Positions 32,001 through 40,760 of a stretch of 40,808 nt of DNA are shown one piece after another; position 1 is the first letter of the stretch; every line of letters starts with the position of its first letter. Origin of the DNA: Chara braunii (Eukaryota; Streptophyta; Charophyceae; Charales; Characeae). Below the pieces are notes generated by a model that saw only the letters and a list, made by a program, of their open reading frames with translations, was not told where the DNA came from and ran no database searches. Made by a program: the position numbers and the translations under genes. The stretch spans positions 1,259,347-1,300,154 of the forward strand of contig BFEA01000070.1 in assembly GCA_003427395.1 (NCBI GenBank), given 5' to 3'.

Positions 32001-32995
32001 CGGCACTCAGGTCCGAGGCGGTCACGGCGTCGGTGAACGGGGGGGGGCTGCCTCCGTCGGCGGTGTCGACGCTGGGACTTCACGAACTGTGCCATGCTCC
32101 CAAGCTTTTGGCTCTGAAGCAGATTCTTGAAGAATGCGGAATAGGTGTGGACGGTGCGGGTGGAGGAGGATCGTCTTGCCTTCCTGGGAGCGGAGGGGAT
32201 GCATCCGGGCTTTCGGGATTGCCATCCAGAGTGGACGCTGTCGATGGGAGTGGCCATCACAGGGTGCTGGTATTTGCGCAGATGAAGGCGCTGCTCGATA
32301 TTATAGAGAAAGACCTTTTCAAGCTCCACATGAAGGGGGTCACCTATATGCGGCTCGATGGGTCTGTCGAGCCGGCGAAGCGCTTTGAAGTGGTCCGCAC
32401 ATTCAATGCGGACCCGACGATCGACGTGCTGCTGCTTACGACACAGGTCGGAGGACTCGGACTGAACTTGACCTCTGCCGATACTGTTGTATTTATGGAT
32501 CACGACTGGAACCCGATGCGTGATCTGCAGGCAATGGACCGGGCCCATCGGCTGGGACAGAAGCGAGTAGTGAATGTTCACAGACTGATCATGAGGGGCA
32601 CGCTCGAGGAGAAGATAATGGGTCTGCAGCGATTCAAACTGAACATCGCGAACACAGTTGTGAACTCGGAGAACGCGAGTCTGAACTCGATGGACACGGG
32701 TCAGCTCCTCGATCTATTCACTGTTGCGACGGGTCCGGCTGCCGCGAAGACGGCGACAAGAGGCAGGCCGCGAGCGCGTGATGAGCGAGACAATGACAGG
32801 GATACATCGGAGGGCGGCGAAGGATCTGGCGGGGACGGTAACTCCTCGCACACAGCAAGGCCGATGAAAGGGAAAGCAAGAGGTCTCAAGTCGATGCTCA
32901 ACGGGCTCGAGGAGCTGTGGGATGAGACTCAGTACTCAGAGGAGTATAATCTCAAACAGTTTTTGGAAAAGTTGAATAGCCAAGGAGAAGGATGA
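25156..32995 (+). CDS. BTAF1: BTAF1/Mot1, TBP-removing SNF2 ATPase (apparent frameshift in G33)
   Basis: Mot1/BTAF1 binds TATA-binding protein through N-terminal HEAT repeats and uses a Swi2/Snf2 motor to strip it from DNA in the nucleus. The N-terminus (RLDRLLTLLDTGSTAATRR, then SWDTRVAAAQAVGAIAQNV) and LKRKAKEM near 26235 match the plant protein as I know it. HEAT-type segments follow (VWEVRHGMIMALRELL, about 26545; EWEVRHGSLLGIRYL, about 28188). Motor motifs: DDMGLGKT 31085-31108, DEGH 31424-31435, SGTPIQN 31508-31528 and QAMDRAHRLGQ 32528-32560. ATG 25156 is chosen because homology starts just after it. The first frame ends at 26013 and the main frame takes over within the G-run at 25969-26001, most simply a homopolymer length error. 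Total is about 2,600 residues against ~1,850-2,050 in relatives. The excess is mostly Gly, Pro and Ser tracts. No intron is evident. Confidence 0.93.
25969..26001. repeat. 33-base G homopolymer inside BTAF1
   Basis: The upstream reading frame (ending MINDEDLIDRVSGGPG then Gly) and the downstream frame (Gly then AVKKQEVQELMG) differ by one phase across this run. One base too many, or two too few, in the run would restore continuity. A second G11 run lies at about 25936-25946. Confidence 0.9.
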
Positions 32996-33033
32996 ATAGC
33001 TAAGGAGAAGGACGGATAGCTAAGGAGAAGGAT
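32974..33033. repeat. Three tandem 20 bp units spanning the BTAF1 stop codon
   Basis: Units at 32974-32993, 32994-33013 and 33014-33033 share ATAGC(C/T)AAGGAGAAGGA. The stop TGA (32993-32995) falls on the first unit junction, so the last residues (NSQGEG) are encoded by the repeat. Confidence 0.9.
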
Positions 33034-33468
33034 TCCTTCCTAACTTGGCTACTGTAGAAAGCAGTGTATTTGTATTTTTTCCTCTTAATTTCTTCTATTT
33101 TGCTGGGGAGAGGCTGGCAGGACGGTCCTAGCCAGAGCAGTGGGAAGAGTGAAGGCAGGGGGAGGTGCGCGGGGGGCGGGGCGGAATGCCATTCTTTGCA
33201 TACTGTCTGCTGCTGGCCGTATGCCGGAATGATGCTTGAGCGTGTAGCACCATTCGCTTTCAGAGATGTTGGTGTTATGCGTCCATGCGATATATCTATC
33301 GCCTTTTTTCATCTTCATGTGTTCTTTCATCTTTTTTCGTCTTTTTTGTGTCGGACTTGTAATCTCCTTTTGAAGTTTGTGTATGTTTCCTTTACGTTAG
33401 CAAGCTCTGGCAGGAAGGAAAGAGAGTTGTTTTACCAAAGGGTCTTTTTTTCTCAGTTGAGCTTTTCA

Positions 33469-33474
33469 AATAAA
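33469..33474 (+). terminator. Candidate polyadenylation signal for BTAF1
   Basis: AATAAA lies 474 bp after the stop codon, within a run of three CTTTTCA(A/G)ATAAA-like units (about 33461-33496). The distance is plausible for a 3' UTR. Transcript evidence is absent. Confidence 0.35.
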
Positions 33475-33496
33475 CTTTTCAGATAAACTTTTCAAA

Positions 33497-34271
33497 TACG
33501 TTTGCTTAGCTGCGTTCATGGAAAAAGTAAACGTGCTATTCATTCATGGTGGAAAACCATTTTGAGCCACTGTAGCTGCTGTCAACTGTTCAGTGTAAGC
33601 CTGAATGCCTTGCTAAGGTAGCATGGACCCGGCCTGTATGAAGACCACGTTCATGCTCTTTAGCACAGACAGAGAGCGAGTTCGTGCTCTGTTAACACAT
33701 CTGTAGTGCTGGGCACTGGGGCTGTGCTGGGCCGACGGCCCCCCTCTCGGGGAGCCGAGAAGAGCCCATTAAACCATCGGTACACCCGGGCCTGGAGGAG
33801 GCGCTGCACTGCATGCCAAACTTTTCCGAACCGCCAGCAGTGCACTTTTTTTTTTTTTTGTTTTGGCTTGTGCTGCCAGCCATTGTGGTCCGGTAGGCCC
33901 GAAGCGCGAAACTGTGGGAGGTGTCAAGCCAATCTCCATATGGCTGGGGCCGTGTGTACACCACGCCAGCCTCGCAGAAAGTTTTTGTCACCACTCTAGG
34001 ACTTTTTGCACTAAGCTCTGGACATGATTGCAGTCAGGTTCATCCGGGTCTCGCTGAATTGCAGTTCGACACATTCGGAAAAGATCTTGTGCGAGTATGA
34101 CCTTACTGTATGTAACAAGAAATTTAAACCACCACTTCCCCCCCAACTAAAAGTTAGGGGGACTGGTAGTACAAGTTCATGAGGGCTACCGGTAGCATAG
34201 TGTGGAGAACCAGTAGAGTGGCAAAAATGGAATTTGTGCCAAATCGGTGCGATGATCATTTCGCTGCCTGA
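33497..34271. other. Unassigned stretch with T13 tract
   Basis: No coding region recognised. A T-run at 33846-33859 could be a reversed poly(A) tail, but I found no flanking target duplication. TTTAAACCACCAC at about 34121 resembles the TTAA-element end but lacks a partner. Confidence 0.4.
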
Positions 34272-35011
34272 ACTTTTTTTTTTCTTTTTTTTCTGATATT
34301 TTTCCTGGAGAGATCACGACCAAATCTACCGGATCATAAATTTCCAGATTTTTCTGTATATTAATCTGAGGGTGAAAAATCGATGAAGTTGGGGTACTTT
34401 TTTTTTTTTTTTTTTTTTTTGGTGGTTGGGGTACTTTTCTGCTGGCCCATAGGTGGCAGAACCACAAATATGGAAAATGCACCGAATAGGGGCGTCGTTC
34501 GACACTCCTCAGGGCATCCTCGGGCTCCGAGGATGAATCCTCGGAAAAGTTTAGGGTTTTTGTTGTCTTCGTTCCACTCATCCTCGGAGCATCTGTTTTA
34601 GGACTCATCCTCGGAGCAATGTCAGAAAAAAAAAAGGAAAAAAAAAAGAAAAAAAGTTGTGCTTCAGGCTTGCAGCCAATAGGGTGCCGCCACGATCAGG
34701 ATTCTGGGTTGTAACGTCTCTCTACGTGCATGCCCTTAAACACGGATCCTCGGGCTCCGAAGGACCTTCGAGTTCGAGGACGATTTGGCTGGGAAATCCT
34801 CGGAGGTGTCCTCGGAGTGTTTTCACATTTTCATTTCCGATTTCATCTCCGAGGACAGGTGGAACGACGACGGAATCCTTGGAATCGCGTCCCCGAGTAG
34901 TGTCTAATGATGCCCTAGGTACGGCGAGTGTTTCACTGTCTAAACAAGTGTTTTTTTTTTTTTCCCTAATATTTTTCCGGAGAAGATCACACGACCAAAT
35001 CTACTGGATTT
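34272..35011. repeat. Pair of ~55 bp direct repeats enclosing a CCTCGG-rich palindromic block
   Basis: A T-rich block followed by GAGAAGATCAC-/GAGATCAC-type sequence and ACGACCAAATCTAC occurs at about 34280-34340 and 34955-35010. Between them TCCTCGG and CCGAGGA recur in both orientations, including a 21 bp palindrome at 34515-34535 (arms CATCCTCGG / CCGAGGATG) and a variant at about 34744. No gene recognised. Confidence 0.6.
34388..34438 (-). mobile_element. Poly(T) insertion flanked by a 14 bp direct repeat
   Basis: GTTGGGGTACTTTT occurs at 34388-34401 and 34425-34438. Between them are about 19 T and GGTG. This is what an extremely 5'-truncated poly(A)-tailed retroinsertion on the minus strand would leave. 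Slippage duplication is an alternative. Confidence 0.4.
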
Positions 35012-35045
35012 AGCACGCAATCAGCGAGCGTTTTCTGCTCGGCGT

Positions 35046-35557
35046 GTGCTCACCTGTACTTGTGCAGGTTTACCCTTCCCTCGTGAGGAAGGGCATGTCT
35101 GTTTTCGTCTGAGCAACCGGGAGGGAATTCACCCACTCTTGCATAATGCGAAGAATGTCCCTCCGACTCCCTCGTACTCTGAAGAAAAAGAAAAGAAAAA
35201 AAAAGAAGGAAAAGAAAAAAAAAAGAAAGGAAAAGAAGAAAAAAGAAAGAAAGAAAGACAGGATCCAAATCCGGCAACAGGAAATCGCTGCGGGGTTTGA
35301 AGGATGGGGTAATTGTCGCACGATGCCGCCTCAAGTATCCGTGGAGGCACTAGCTGCGCGTTTGTCAGAAAACTGGTCTCGTATCCGGTCCGGGGTGCTG
35401 TCTGTGTGCGAGTGAAGTAGCTGAGGTGTGAAATGAAAATTCGAGGGTTTAGTACTCTCGTGTGTGGATCGGAATCCTGGTGAGATCCTGGTAATGTGCC
35501 CTCCTCTATTTTTCGATGGTTTGATGACAACCTTCCTTTGTAATCTGGTTACGGAAT

Positions 35558-35614
<57 letters not shown>

Positions 35615-36462
35615 CCCTTTCCGGTTAGTAAATGTCCTAGAACAGGAAGTGCTGCGAGAAATCAAGGAAGAGGTTAATGTCACTTGATGATACTGGTCTG
35701 AGCAAATTTGTGAAATGGAAGGGATCGGGTGAGTTCGGTTCAGCATATATCATGCAACAAACATAAGGATCTGGGTATAGATACAGGCCCATTTGTCCTC
35801 CTTTTGACGAACGTATGGTTTATCGTGCACTGAGTCATCTGCTGTCCACCATGTCGTGGAGTTGGCATTTCAATTTACCCGCTGTGTCGTGTTTGGCGGA
35901 TCACTTAGGTACCATAAACAAGCGTGTTGCACATTTAGGGCCGGAGTATTCGATCTTAGCTTTCTCCTTTGATATAAAGGAGATGTTCAGTAGATTGCCA
36001 CATGTGGATGTACTCGGGGCGGTAGAATGGGTTGTTGTTGATTTTCACCTGTCAAAAGGACGGACGGCGATCATGGTGAATACGAGAGGTAAGGGAGCGT
36101 CCATTGGTAAGACGACGGGCAGCGATCATTGGAGGTGTATGCAACCACTTGTGATATTTTGTCCTTTGTTAAGCTAGAGCTTTGACATACCTACACCAAG
36201 GCAACTGAGGTCTTGCTGCAGCAGGTCATTGGTATCCCCATGGGCAAAACAAAAAACAACGAGCCCCCGTTTGGCCTGCATCATGTGTGCATACTCTTGA
36301 GTTCCAATTCATTAAAAACGTGGGAAGGTACTCGCAATGTGTTTTTTTTTGACAATCGATAGGCTTGTCGACGATTCGACGATGTGATGTTGGTCTTCGC
36401 TACCAAGTGAAGTGACTTGAAAAAGTTGAAGGACCTGTTGTTAGCCAGCTTGTAAGGATGAT
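35046..36462 (+). pseudogene. Second Penelope-like RT fragment
   Basis: VLTCTCAG then GHVCFRLS (35046-35130) matches the linker before the RT at 19.47 kb. A purine-rich tract and a 55-base T-run interrupt the following sequence. The RT then resumes at about 35632 and is clearest at 35815-36177 (FDIKEMFSRLP, VNTRGKGASIGKTTGSDHW), followed in other phases by VIGIPMGK, CIMCAYS-like sequence and a VDD motif near 36370. Identity to the 16.8-22 kb element is only moderate, so it is a different and older family member. No nuclease domain or LTR-like repeats were found with it. Confidence 0.65.
35560..35614. repeat. 55-base T homopolymer
   Basis: An uninterrupted T-run inside the second Penelope fragment. 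The flanks do not form a convincing target duplication, so expansion is as likely as insertion of a tail. Confidence 0.9.
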
Positions 36463-36518
36463 TTTTTTTTTTCTTTTCTTTTTCTTTTTCTTTTTCTTTT
36501 TCTTTTTCTTTTTCTTTT
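36463..36518. repeat. (CTTTTT)n microsatellite
   Basis: A T-run leads into at least six CTTTTT units at the end of the second Penelope fragment. Confidence 0.9.
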
Positions 36519-37313
36519 ACCCAGCATGCAATGGCAGAGAGTAGACTTGAAGGAGGCAAATCCACACAAAACCGGAGAGAAGATATGCACAGCAGAAGCT
36601 CAAAATACACAAAGAATTGAAAACCGATTTTCAATTCTGTAACCCCCCGTCCTTCTCTAATCAATCCAAAGTACTTGTCCCACGAATCACAACCGCGTTT
36701 ACAACAACCCCGAACAACCAAAAACAAGTGTTCAATGAAGCATGCATGCAGGAGTCTTCTTCTTCTTCCTCCTCGCCACCTCATACCCCCTCCCTGGCTA
36801 TGGCTGCCTGGCTATGGCGGCCCCAGCAGCAGTAACCCCACAGCTGTCACAACCTGCCAGTCTGAACCAGCAACCCCAAAAATAGCAGCGCCAGCTCAGC
36901 GACTGCATGGCAGTGCAGCGCTGGAAGTCCTGATGAAGAAGGAGACAACCGATCCAACACTTCGACGAAGAGAAAAATTAAGTTCCTCATGAGGAGGAAC
37001 AGCAGTTGTGGCTGCCAAGTGGAGAATGGCAGCGCCCAGACCCAACAACACGGCCCTGTGGAAGCTCTCGTGCAGAGCTGCTGAATAGCAGCAGTGTGAT
37101 CTCCAACTCCGTGTCCCAGCCCCAGCTATGGCTGGGCTTCGAGGAAGAAGATGCCCTCGCCCAAAATAATGCAGCAGCGCTCCAGCAAAAAACGGGCAGA
37201 GTTTCCCCAGCAAAAACCACGAGAAAAGACCCAAACTAACTTTCCTTCCCGAACTGATTTTCCTTCCCGGTACTTCTACCCTCTGCCTAGACCTACCATG
37301 GACTCCAAAGGTA
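36519..37313. other. Unassigned stretch
   Basis: CAG/CTT-rich sequence. A 200-codon open frame on the minus strand (36896-37498) has no recognisable domain and runs into a tandem repeat. I do not call it a gene. Confidence 0.4.
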
Positions 37314-37412
37314 ACAACCCAACACTCGTCTGTTTCTAGATGGAAACAGGGGAAAAGGGGGCCAACCCAAGACTCATCTGTATCTAGATGGAAACAGGGG
37401 AAAAGGGGGCCT
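37314..37412. repeat. Two tandem ~47 bp units
   Basis: Both units contain TCTAGATGGAAACAGGGGAA followed by AAGGGGGCC, with few differences. Confidence 0.8.
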
Positions 37413-37484
37413 AGACCTATGACAAGGCAAAATGAAAAGGCTGCCGAATGGCCTAGGACTACCAAACAGAGACTATGAGTAACA

Positions 37485-37745
37485 GACTCAGGGATCAAGC
37501 CCCATAGGGCTCAACACTCATAGAGGTTCAAAAAAAAAAAAGGGCTCAACATTCACAAACAAAACACAAACAAAACACACTAAAAATAATAATAATAATA
37601 ATAAAAAAACAAAAAAACAAAAAAAAAACACAACAACAACAGGTTACAGGTCATGGGATCAAGTCCCACAACGCTCAAAACAAACAAACAGCAAGCAAAC
37701 AGGCAACACAGCAGACGAAGGTTGTGGGATCAAGTCCCGACAATG
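37485..37745 (+). repeat. Recurrent GGGATCAAGTCCC motif and A-rich tracts
   Basis: GGGATCAAG(T/C)CCC occurs at about 37491, 37656 and 37728, each close to GCTCAA or A-rich sequence (A-run near 37530; A-rich at 37570-37630). The motif resembles a tRNA T-arm/B-box, so these may be SINE scraps. No complete unit or target duplication was found. Confidence 0.3.
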
Positions 37746-37906
37746 ACGACAGGGACACAATTAGTATACAGCCCGCTTGTAGCACTGCAATTCATTGCAG
37801 GTATGTTCCCGTACCTAAGTTGTGTTCGAAGGGGAAAAAACGAGGACTGTATTTGGTCTCAGGAACCTAAGTTGTGTTCGAAGGATTTTCCAAATTGTTT
37901 CCCTCC

Positions 37907-37907
<1 letters not shown>

Positions 37908-37943
<36 letters not shown>

Positions 37944-38014
37944 CCCCCCCCCCCCCCCCCCCCCCCCTTTTTTCACCAACAACCCAAAAAAGACCCCCCC
38001 CCCCCCCCCCCCCC
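37908..38014. repeat. Poly(C) tracts (C34, C24, C21)
   Basis: Three C-runs at 37908-37941, 37944-37967 and 37994-38014 separated by short non-C spacers. Proline-rich or glycine-rich frames across them are artefacts. 38015-38463 holds nothing recognised. Confidence 0.9.
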
Positions 38015-38463
38015 ATATATCCGGGAAATGGCCCCAGTGTGCCCCTTACATCATTTGCTGCAGTCAAACGGGCTAAGTAAGCCACTCCCGGCCAAACCTA
38101 TCCCCACCACAGCCTCACAAGGTTACGAAAACCAATGATCCCAATCCCAACCCTAAAACAAAATTCACCTTCCCAAATTTAACAAGACTCAAATCCTAAT
38201 CTACCCTTTTCTCCAAATCACCATTATGAAACAACCCTAATGATTCTAGCGAAATCCAAGCTCGATAACAGACCACCAACCAACACATAAACAAAATATT
38301 CAATGGTTTCATCCTACTCACCCACTACCAACTAAGAACACAAAAAATCAATAGCCTGAGTGTCTTACCCACGGATAGTCAATGATGTCATGGAATTACC
38401 CAACCCATGGGCAAAACCGACAGGGAACGTAATCCAATGAAGTAACACTTCTAAACTCATCTT

Positions 38464-38545
38464 GAAAACTCTAACAAAATTGTTGTTGTCGTGGTTGTTG
38501 TTGCTATGAAAAAAAGAAAAAAAAAAAAGAAAACTCTAACAAAAT
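38464..38545 (+). mobile_element. Short poly(A)-tailed insertion with 17 bp target duplication
   Basis: GAAAACTCTAACAAAAT occurs exactly at 38464-38480 and 38529-38545. The 48 bp between is a TGT/CGT-rich stretch ending in an A-rich tail (with a single G). This is the signature of target-primed retrotransposition of a heavily truncated RNA. Confidence 0.65.
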
Positions 38546-38653
38546 GGACACCTAGTTAGAATGACGAAAACCCTTGTCGAATTGCCAGTTCACAAAATAC
38601 CAATCACAAATACTAACAAGACTGGTTGTCCTAACGATTAGAATCTAGGAAAA

Positions 38654-38661
38654 CACAATCA

Positions 38662-38692
<31 letters not shown>

Positions 38693-38861
38693 GAATTGCT
38701 CCAACAGACTGAGAATACTTTAGAAAAACAATTTTGGGAGTTCCTGCCAGCATTGATTGCCCTGGTAACCCAGGGGATTGACTGAGCAGGGCATGGAAAA
38801 GAAGGAAAGGAGAGGGGAAGAACCTCTTCGCACAGAACCGGGCCCCAGTCCACAATCATCT
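38654..38861 (-). mobile_element. SINE-like retroinsertion, 186 bp, with 11 bp target duplication
   Basis: CACAATCATCT flanks at 38654-38664 and 38851-38861. On the minus strand the insert starts GACTGGGGCCCGGTTC and ends in a 28-29 base A tail (T-run at 38664-38692). It has no coding capacity. The head matches that of the insertion at 39195-39269, indicating one short non-autonomous retroelement family. Confidence 0.6.
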
Positions 38862-39177
38862 ATACTCGCAATGCTTGCAATTTAGGGAAACACAGTCAAT
38901 AACTGTCAGAGCACCAGAAATCACGAAGTCTTAAGCAACACCCCGCCCGAAATAGGAGTAGAGGCAACAGTGGACAACCCCGCTCACAGCTTGAAGTATG
39001 TTGTCAGCGACGGTGGACGATACCAATCACAGCATGAAGTCCGTCATCCATCTCCTGGAAGTCGACGTTTATCGATGTACTCACGTCTTTCATCTCGAGC
39101 TCTTCATCCCGATAAAAATGTATCCACTCCAACAACGCATTCGTTCTCCGTATCTATAATCAGCGGGTAAAGCCCCT

Positions 39178-39286
39178 GATTAGGTAGTAATACTTTTTTT
39201 TTTTTTTTTTTTCGAAGACATGCTCCAATCTATCATGGGGAGCAGCACGTGCTGGGAATCGGGCCCAGTGATCAGGTAGTAATACT
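39178..39286 (-). mobile_element. SINE-like retroinsertion, 75 bp, with 17 bp target duplication
   Basis: GATTAGGTAGTAATACT (39178-39194) recurs at 39270-39286 with one mismatch. On the minus strand the insert starts ACTGGGCCCGATTCCC and ends in about 18 A. CTGGG and CCCAG pair around a 7-base loop, resembling a tRNA T-arm. The head is the same as in the 186 bp insertion, but the body is shorter and different. Confidence 0.6.
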
Positions 39287-39402
39287 GATATGTACGATGC
39301 GCAGATCCTGCCCATTGACCGACCCCGCATCTCTCCCCTTCCTTCTGCGCCCCATCTAGGATTACCAACTTTCGTCGGCCAAGATTAGGTTATGGCAGGT
39401 GC

Positions 39403-39657
39403 ATGGTTGTGCCCCCTCAAAGCGGCCTCCACCTCAGCGCCCACACGCTCTATCACCTCTCCGCCTCCGCCATACCCAACAGCAAGTTCTGGCTAAGCGC
39501 AGCTTATCCACAGCTGCTCCCGTGCGATCCTCCACTGCCCGCGCATCGTAATAGTGATGCGCTAGGGAGAACTGTTTTTTTCATGAGCGTGCTGAAGCAC
39601 TTTGTTGTCCGCCGTGATGGGATTTGGCAGTACACTGTCCGATTCTTGGACTATTAG
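39403..39657 (+). CDS. Unrecognised 84-codon open frame
   Basis: Starts at ATG 39403. The C-terminal part (SVLKHFVVRRDGIWQYTV) looks protein-like, the N-terminus less so. No family recognised. It may be an exon or a relic. Confidence 0.2.
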   Translation: MVVPPQSGLHLSAHTLYHLSASAIPNSKFWLSAAYPQLLPCDPPLPAHRNSDALGRTVFFMSVLKHFVVRRDGIWQYTVRFLDY

Positions 39658-39950
39658 GATCGTAAGAACGCCGTGGTGGCCAAGCAAGTAGCCAGTGACA
39701 TGTCGTCGAACAGTTTAGCAGCCATAATATTTTGTTGCATTGTGATTTTCAGATTTTGACAGTGTATTTGGACGGTTTTCATTCGGACAGGGCTTTAATC
39801 CCTTGTTTTTTGTTTTCTGGGGTTCCAAGGGTATTCTGGCCTTGAACCGTTGTTTTACCTTGTGTCGGCAGACTGGTTGTGAACCGCGGTACCTGCGGTT
39901 CATGGAGCAGACCCCCCGCCGTGCGCTTCTTGAGTAGTTGGACCTTTTAA

Positions 39951-40093
39951 ACCACCAGTACTTGGGCACTGCGCGCCGCGCCGGCCGCCCAAATCTCGAA
40001 GCAGCGCGGGCGGTTGATTCGATTTAACGACGGCCCGCCGGCCGTGGAAATCGCGTAGCGTTAACGCTAAGGCGTCGCCCAAGTACTGGTGGT
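39951..40093. mobile_element. Intact 143 bp TTAA-flanked MITE
   Basis: Terminal inverted repeats ACCACCAGTACTTGGGC (39951-39967) and GCCCAAGTACTGGTGGT (40077-40093) are perfect over 17 bp. TTAA lies directly outside both (39947-39950, 40094-40097). The interior is GC-rich with hairpins, including the palindrome TAGCGTTAACGCTA (40056-40069). It is the intact relative of the split element at 16752-22133. There is no transposase, and piggyBac-type mobilisation is inferred from TTAA. Confidence 0.75.
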
Positions 40094-40231
40094 TTAAATA
40101 GGTCGTTCTGAGTGTAGAGGCCGGTCTGGCCCCAATGCCGTTTTGACCCCATGGGACTAGGAAGGAACTGGGCCGGAAGGGTTCAACCTGCTCGCAGCGG
40201 TGAACTGACGAGTAGGCATTGTTTTCTGAAG

Positions 40232-40406
40232 AGTTACCCACGCAGGGGCGACCGGAAAACACCTGCACTGAAGGAAAATAAAGTGACTCGTAAAAACGAC
40301 GGAGGCAAACTTGGTTAAGCCCATCTCCTGGAGTTACGCAGGCGGGGGCAACCGGAAAACACCTGCTCCGACGGAAAATGAAGTGACTTGTAAAAAGGAT
40401 GACGGA
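40232..40406. repeat. Two ~73 bp direct repeats, 100 bp apart
   Basis: 40232-40303 and 40332-40406 share AGTTAC, CCGGAAAACACCTGC, GGAAAAT(A/G)AAGTGACT and GTAAAAA...GACGGA. Confidence 0.8.
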
Positions 40407-40496
40407 GTAAAAAAGGGACAAAGTAGAAAAACTCCGTTCTGACACAAGCGACCCAGTTTACCACTCAGAACGCATACTGAAGACGAAGGCCAAATG

Positions 40497-40569
40497 CACG
40501 CCAGGCAGGGGTCGAACCTGCGACTTTCCGCTTAGGAAACGGACGCTCTATCCACTGAGCTACAGGCGC
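40497..40569 (-). tRNA. tRNA-Arg(CCU), copy 1
   Basis: The minus strand folds as a 73-nt tRNA without introns. The acceptor starts GCGCCTG, the D-arm is GCTCAGTGGATAGAGC, and the anticodon arm is TCCGT-TTCCTAA-GCGGA, placing CCU as the anticodon (decodes AGG, arginine). The T-arm is GCAGG-TTCGACC-CCTGC. The acceptor has G1-U72 and one U6-U67 mismatch. A- and B-box sequences are intact. No run of four or more T follows closely on the transcribed strand. The nearest T5 is about 66 nt downstream. Confidence 0.85.
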
Positions 40570-40687
40570 TCGACGTAAGTCGTTTTGGTGCTAAGGGCCT
40601 TTGATACTTTCCAGAGACCCCCTCAAGCATGGAATCACACATTTCTGTATGCCGAGGACATTCATGCTCTTCGTCAAAAATTGGATG

Positions 40688-40760
40688 CACGCCAGGCAGG
40701 GGTCGAACCTGCGACTTTCCGCTTAGGAAACGGACGCTCTATCCACTGAGCTACAGGCGG
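40688..40760 (-). tRNA. tRNA-Arg(CCU), copy 2
   Basis: Identical to copy 1 except for the first base (C instead of G), which leaves C1 opposite U72. It keeps anticodon CCU, both internal promoter boxes and a T5 terminator about 8 nt after the 3' end. Flanks upstream of both copies are also related (TGCTAAGG...CTTTTGATA-type), so the pair is a tandem duplication with a 191 bp period. Confidence 0.75.

Noticed and set aside
31277-32581. 434-codon frame on the minus strand
   Set aside because: Antisense to the SNF2 motor domain, whose motifs are unambiguous on the plus strand. The minus frame has no domain.
33846-33990. A third SINE on the minus strand next to the T13 tract
   Set aside because: No target duplication around the T-run and no ACTGGGGCCC head on the expected side.
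35560-35614. T55 as the tail of an inserted minus-strand retroelement
   Set aside because: Sequence on the right continues the Penelope RT rather than a new element, and the flanks do not match each other.
36896-37498. 200-codon minus-strand frame
   Set aside because: No recognisable domain. It includes a translated tandem repeat (GPLFPCFHL twice) and ends in low-complexity sequence.
39900-40445. 181-codon minus-strand frame
   Set aside because: It runs through the MITE and the 73 bp direct repeats, so it is a chance frame across repeats.
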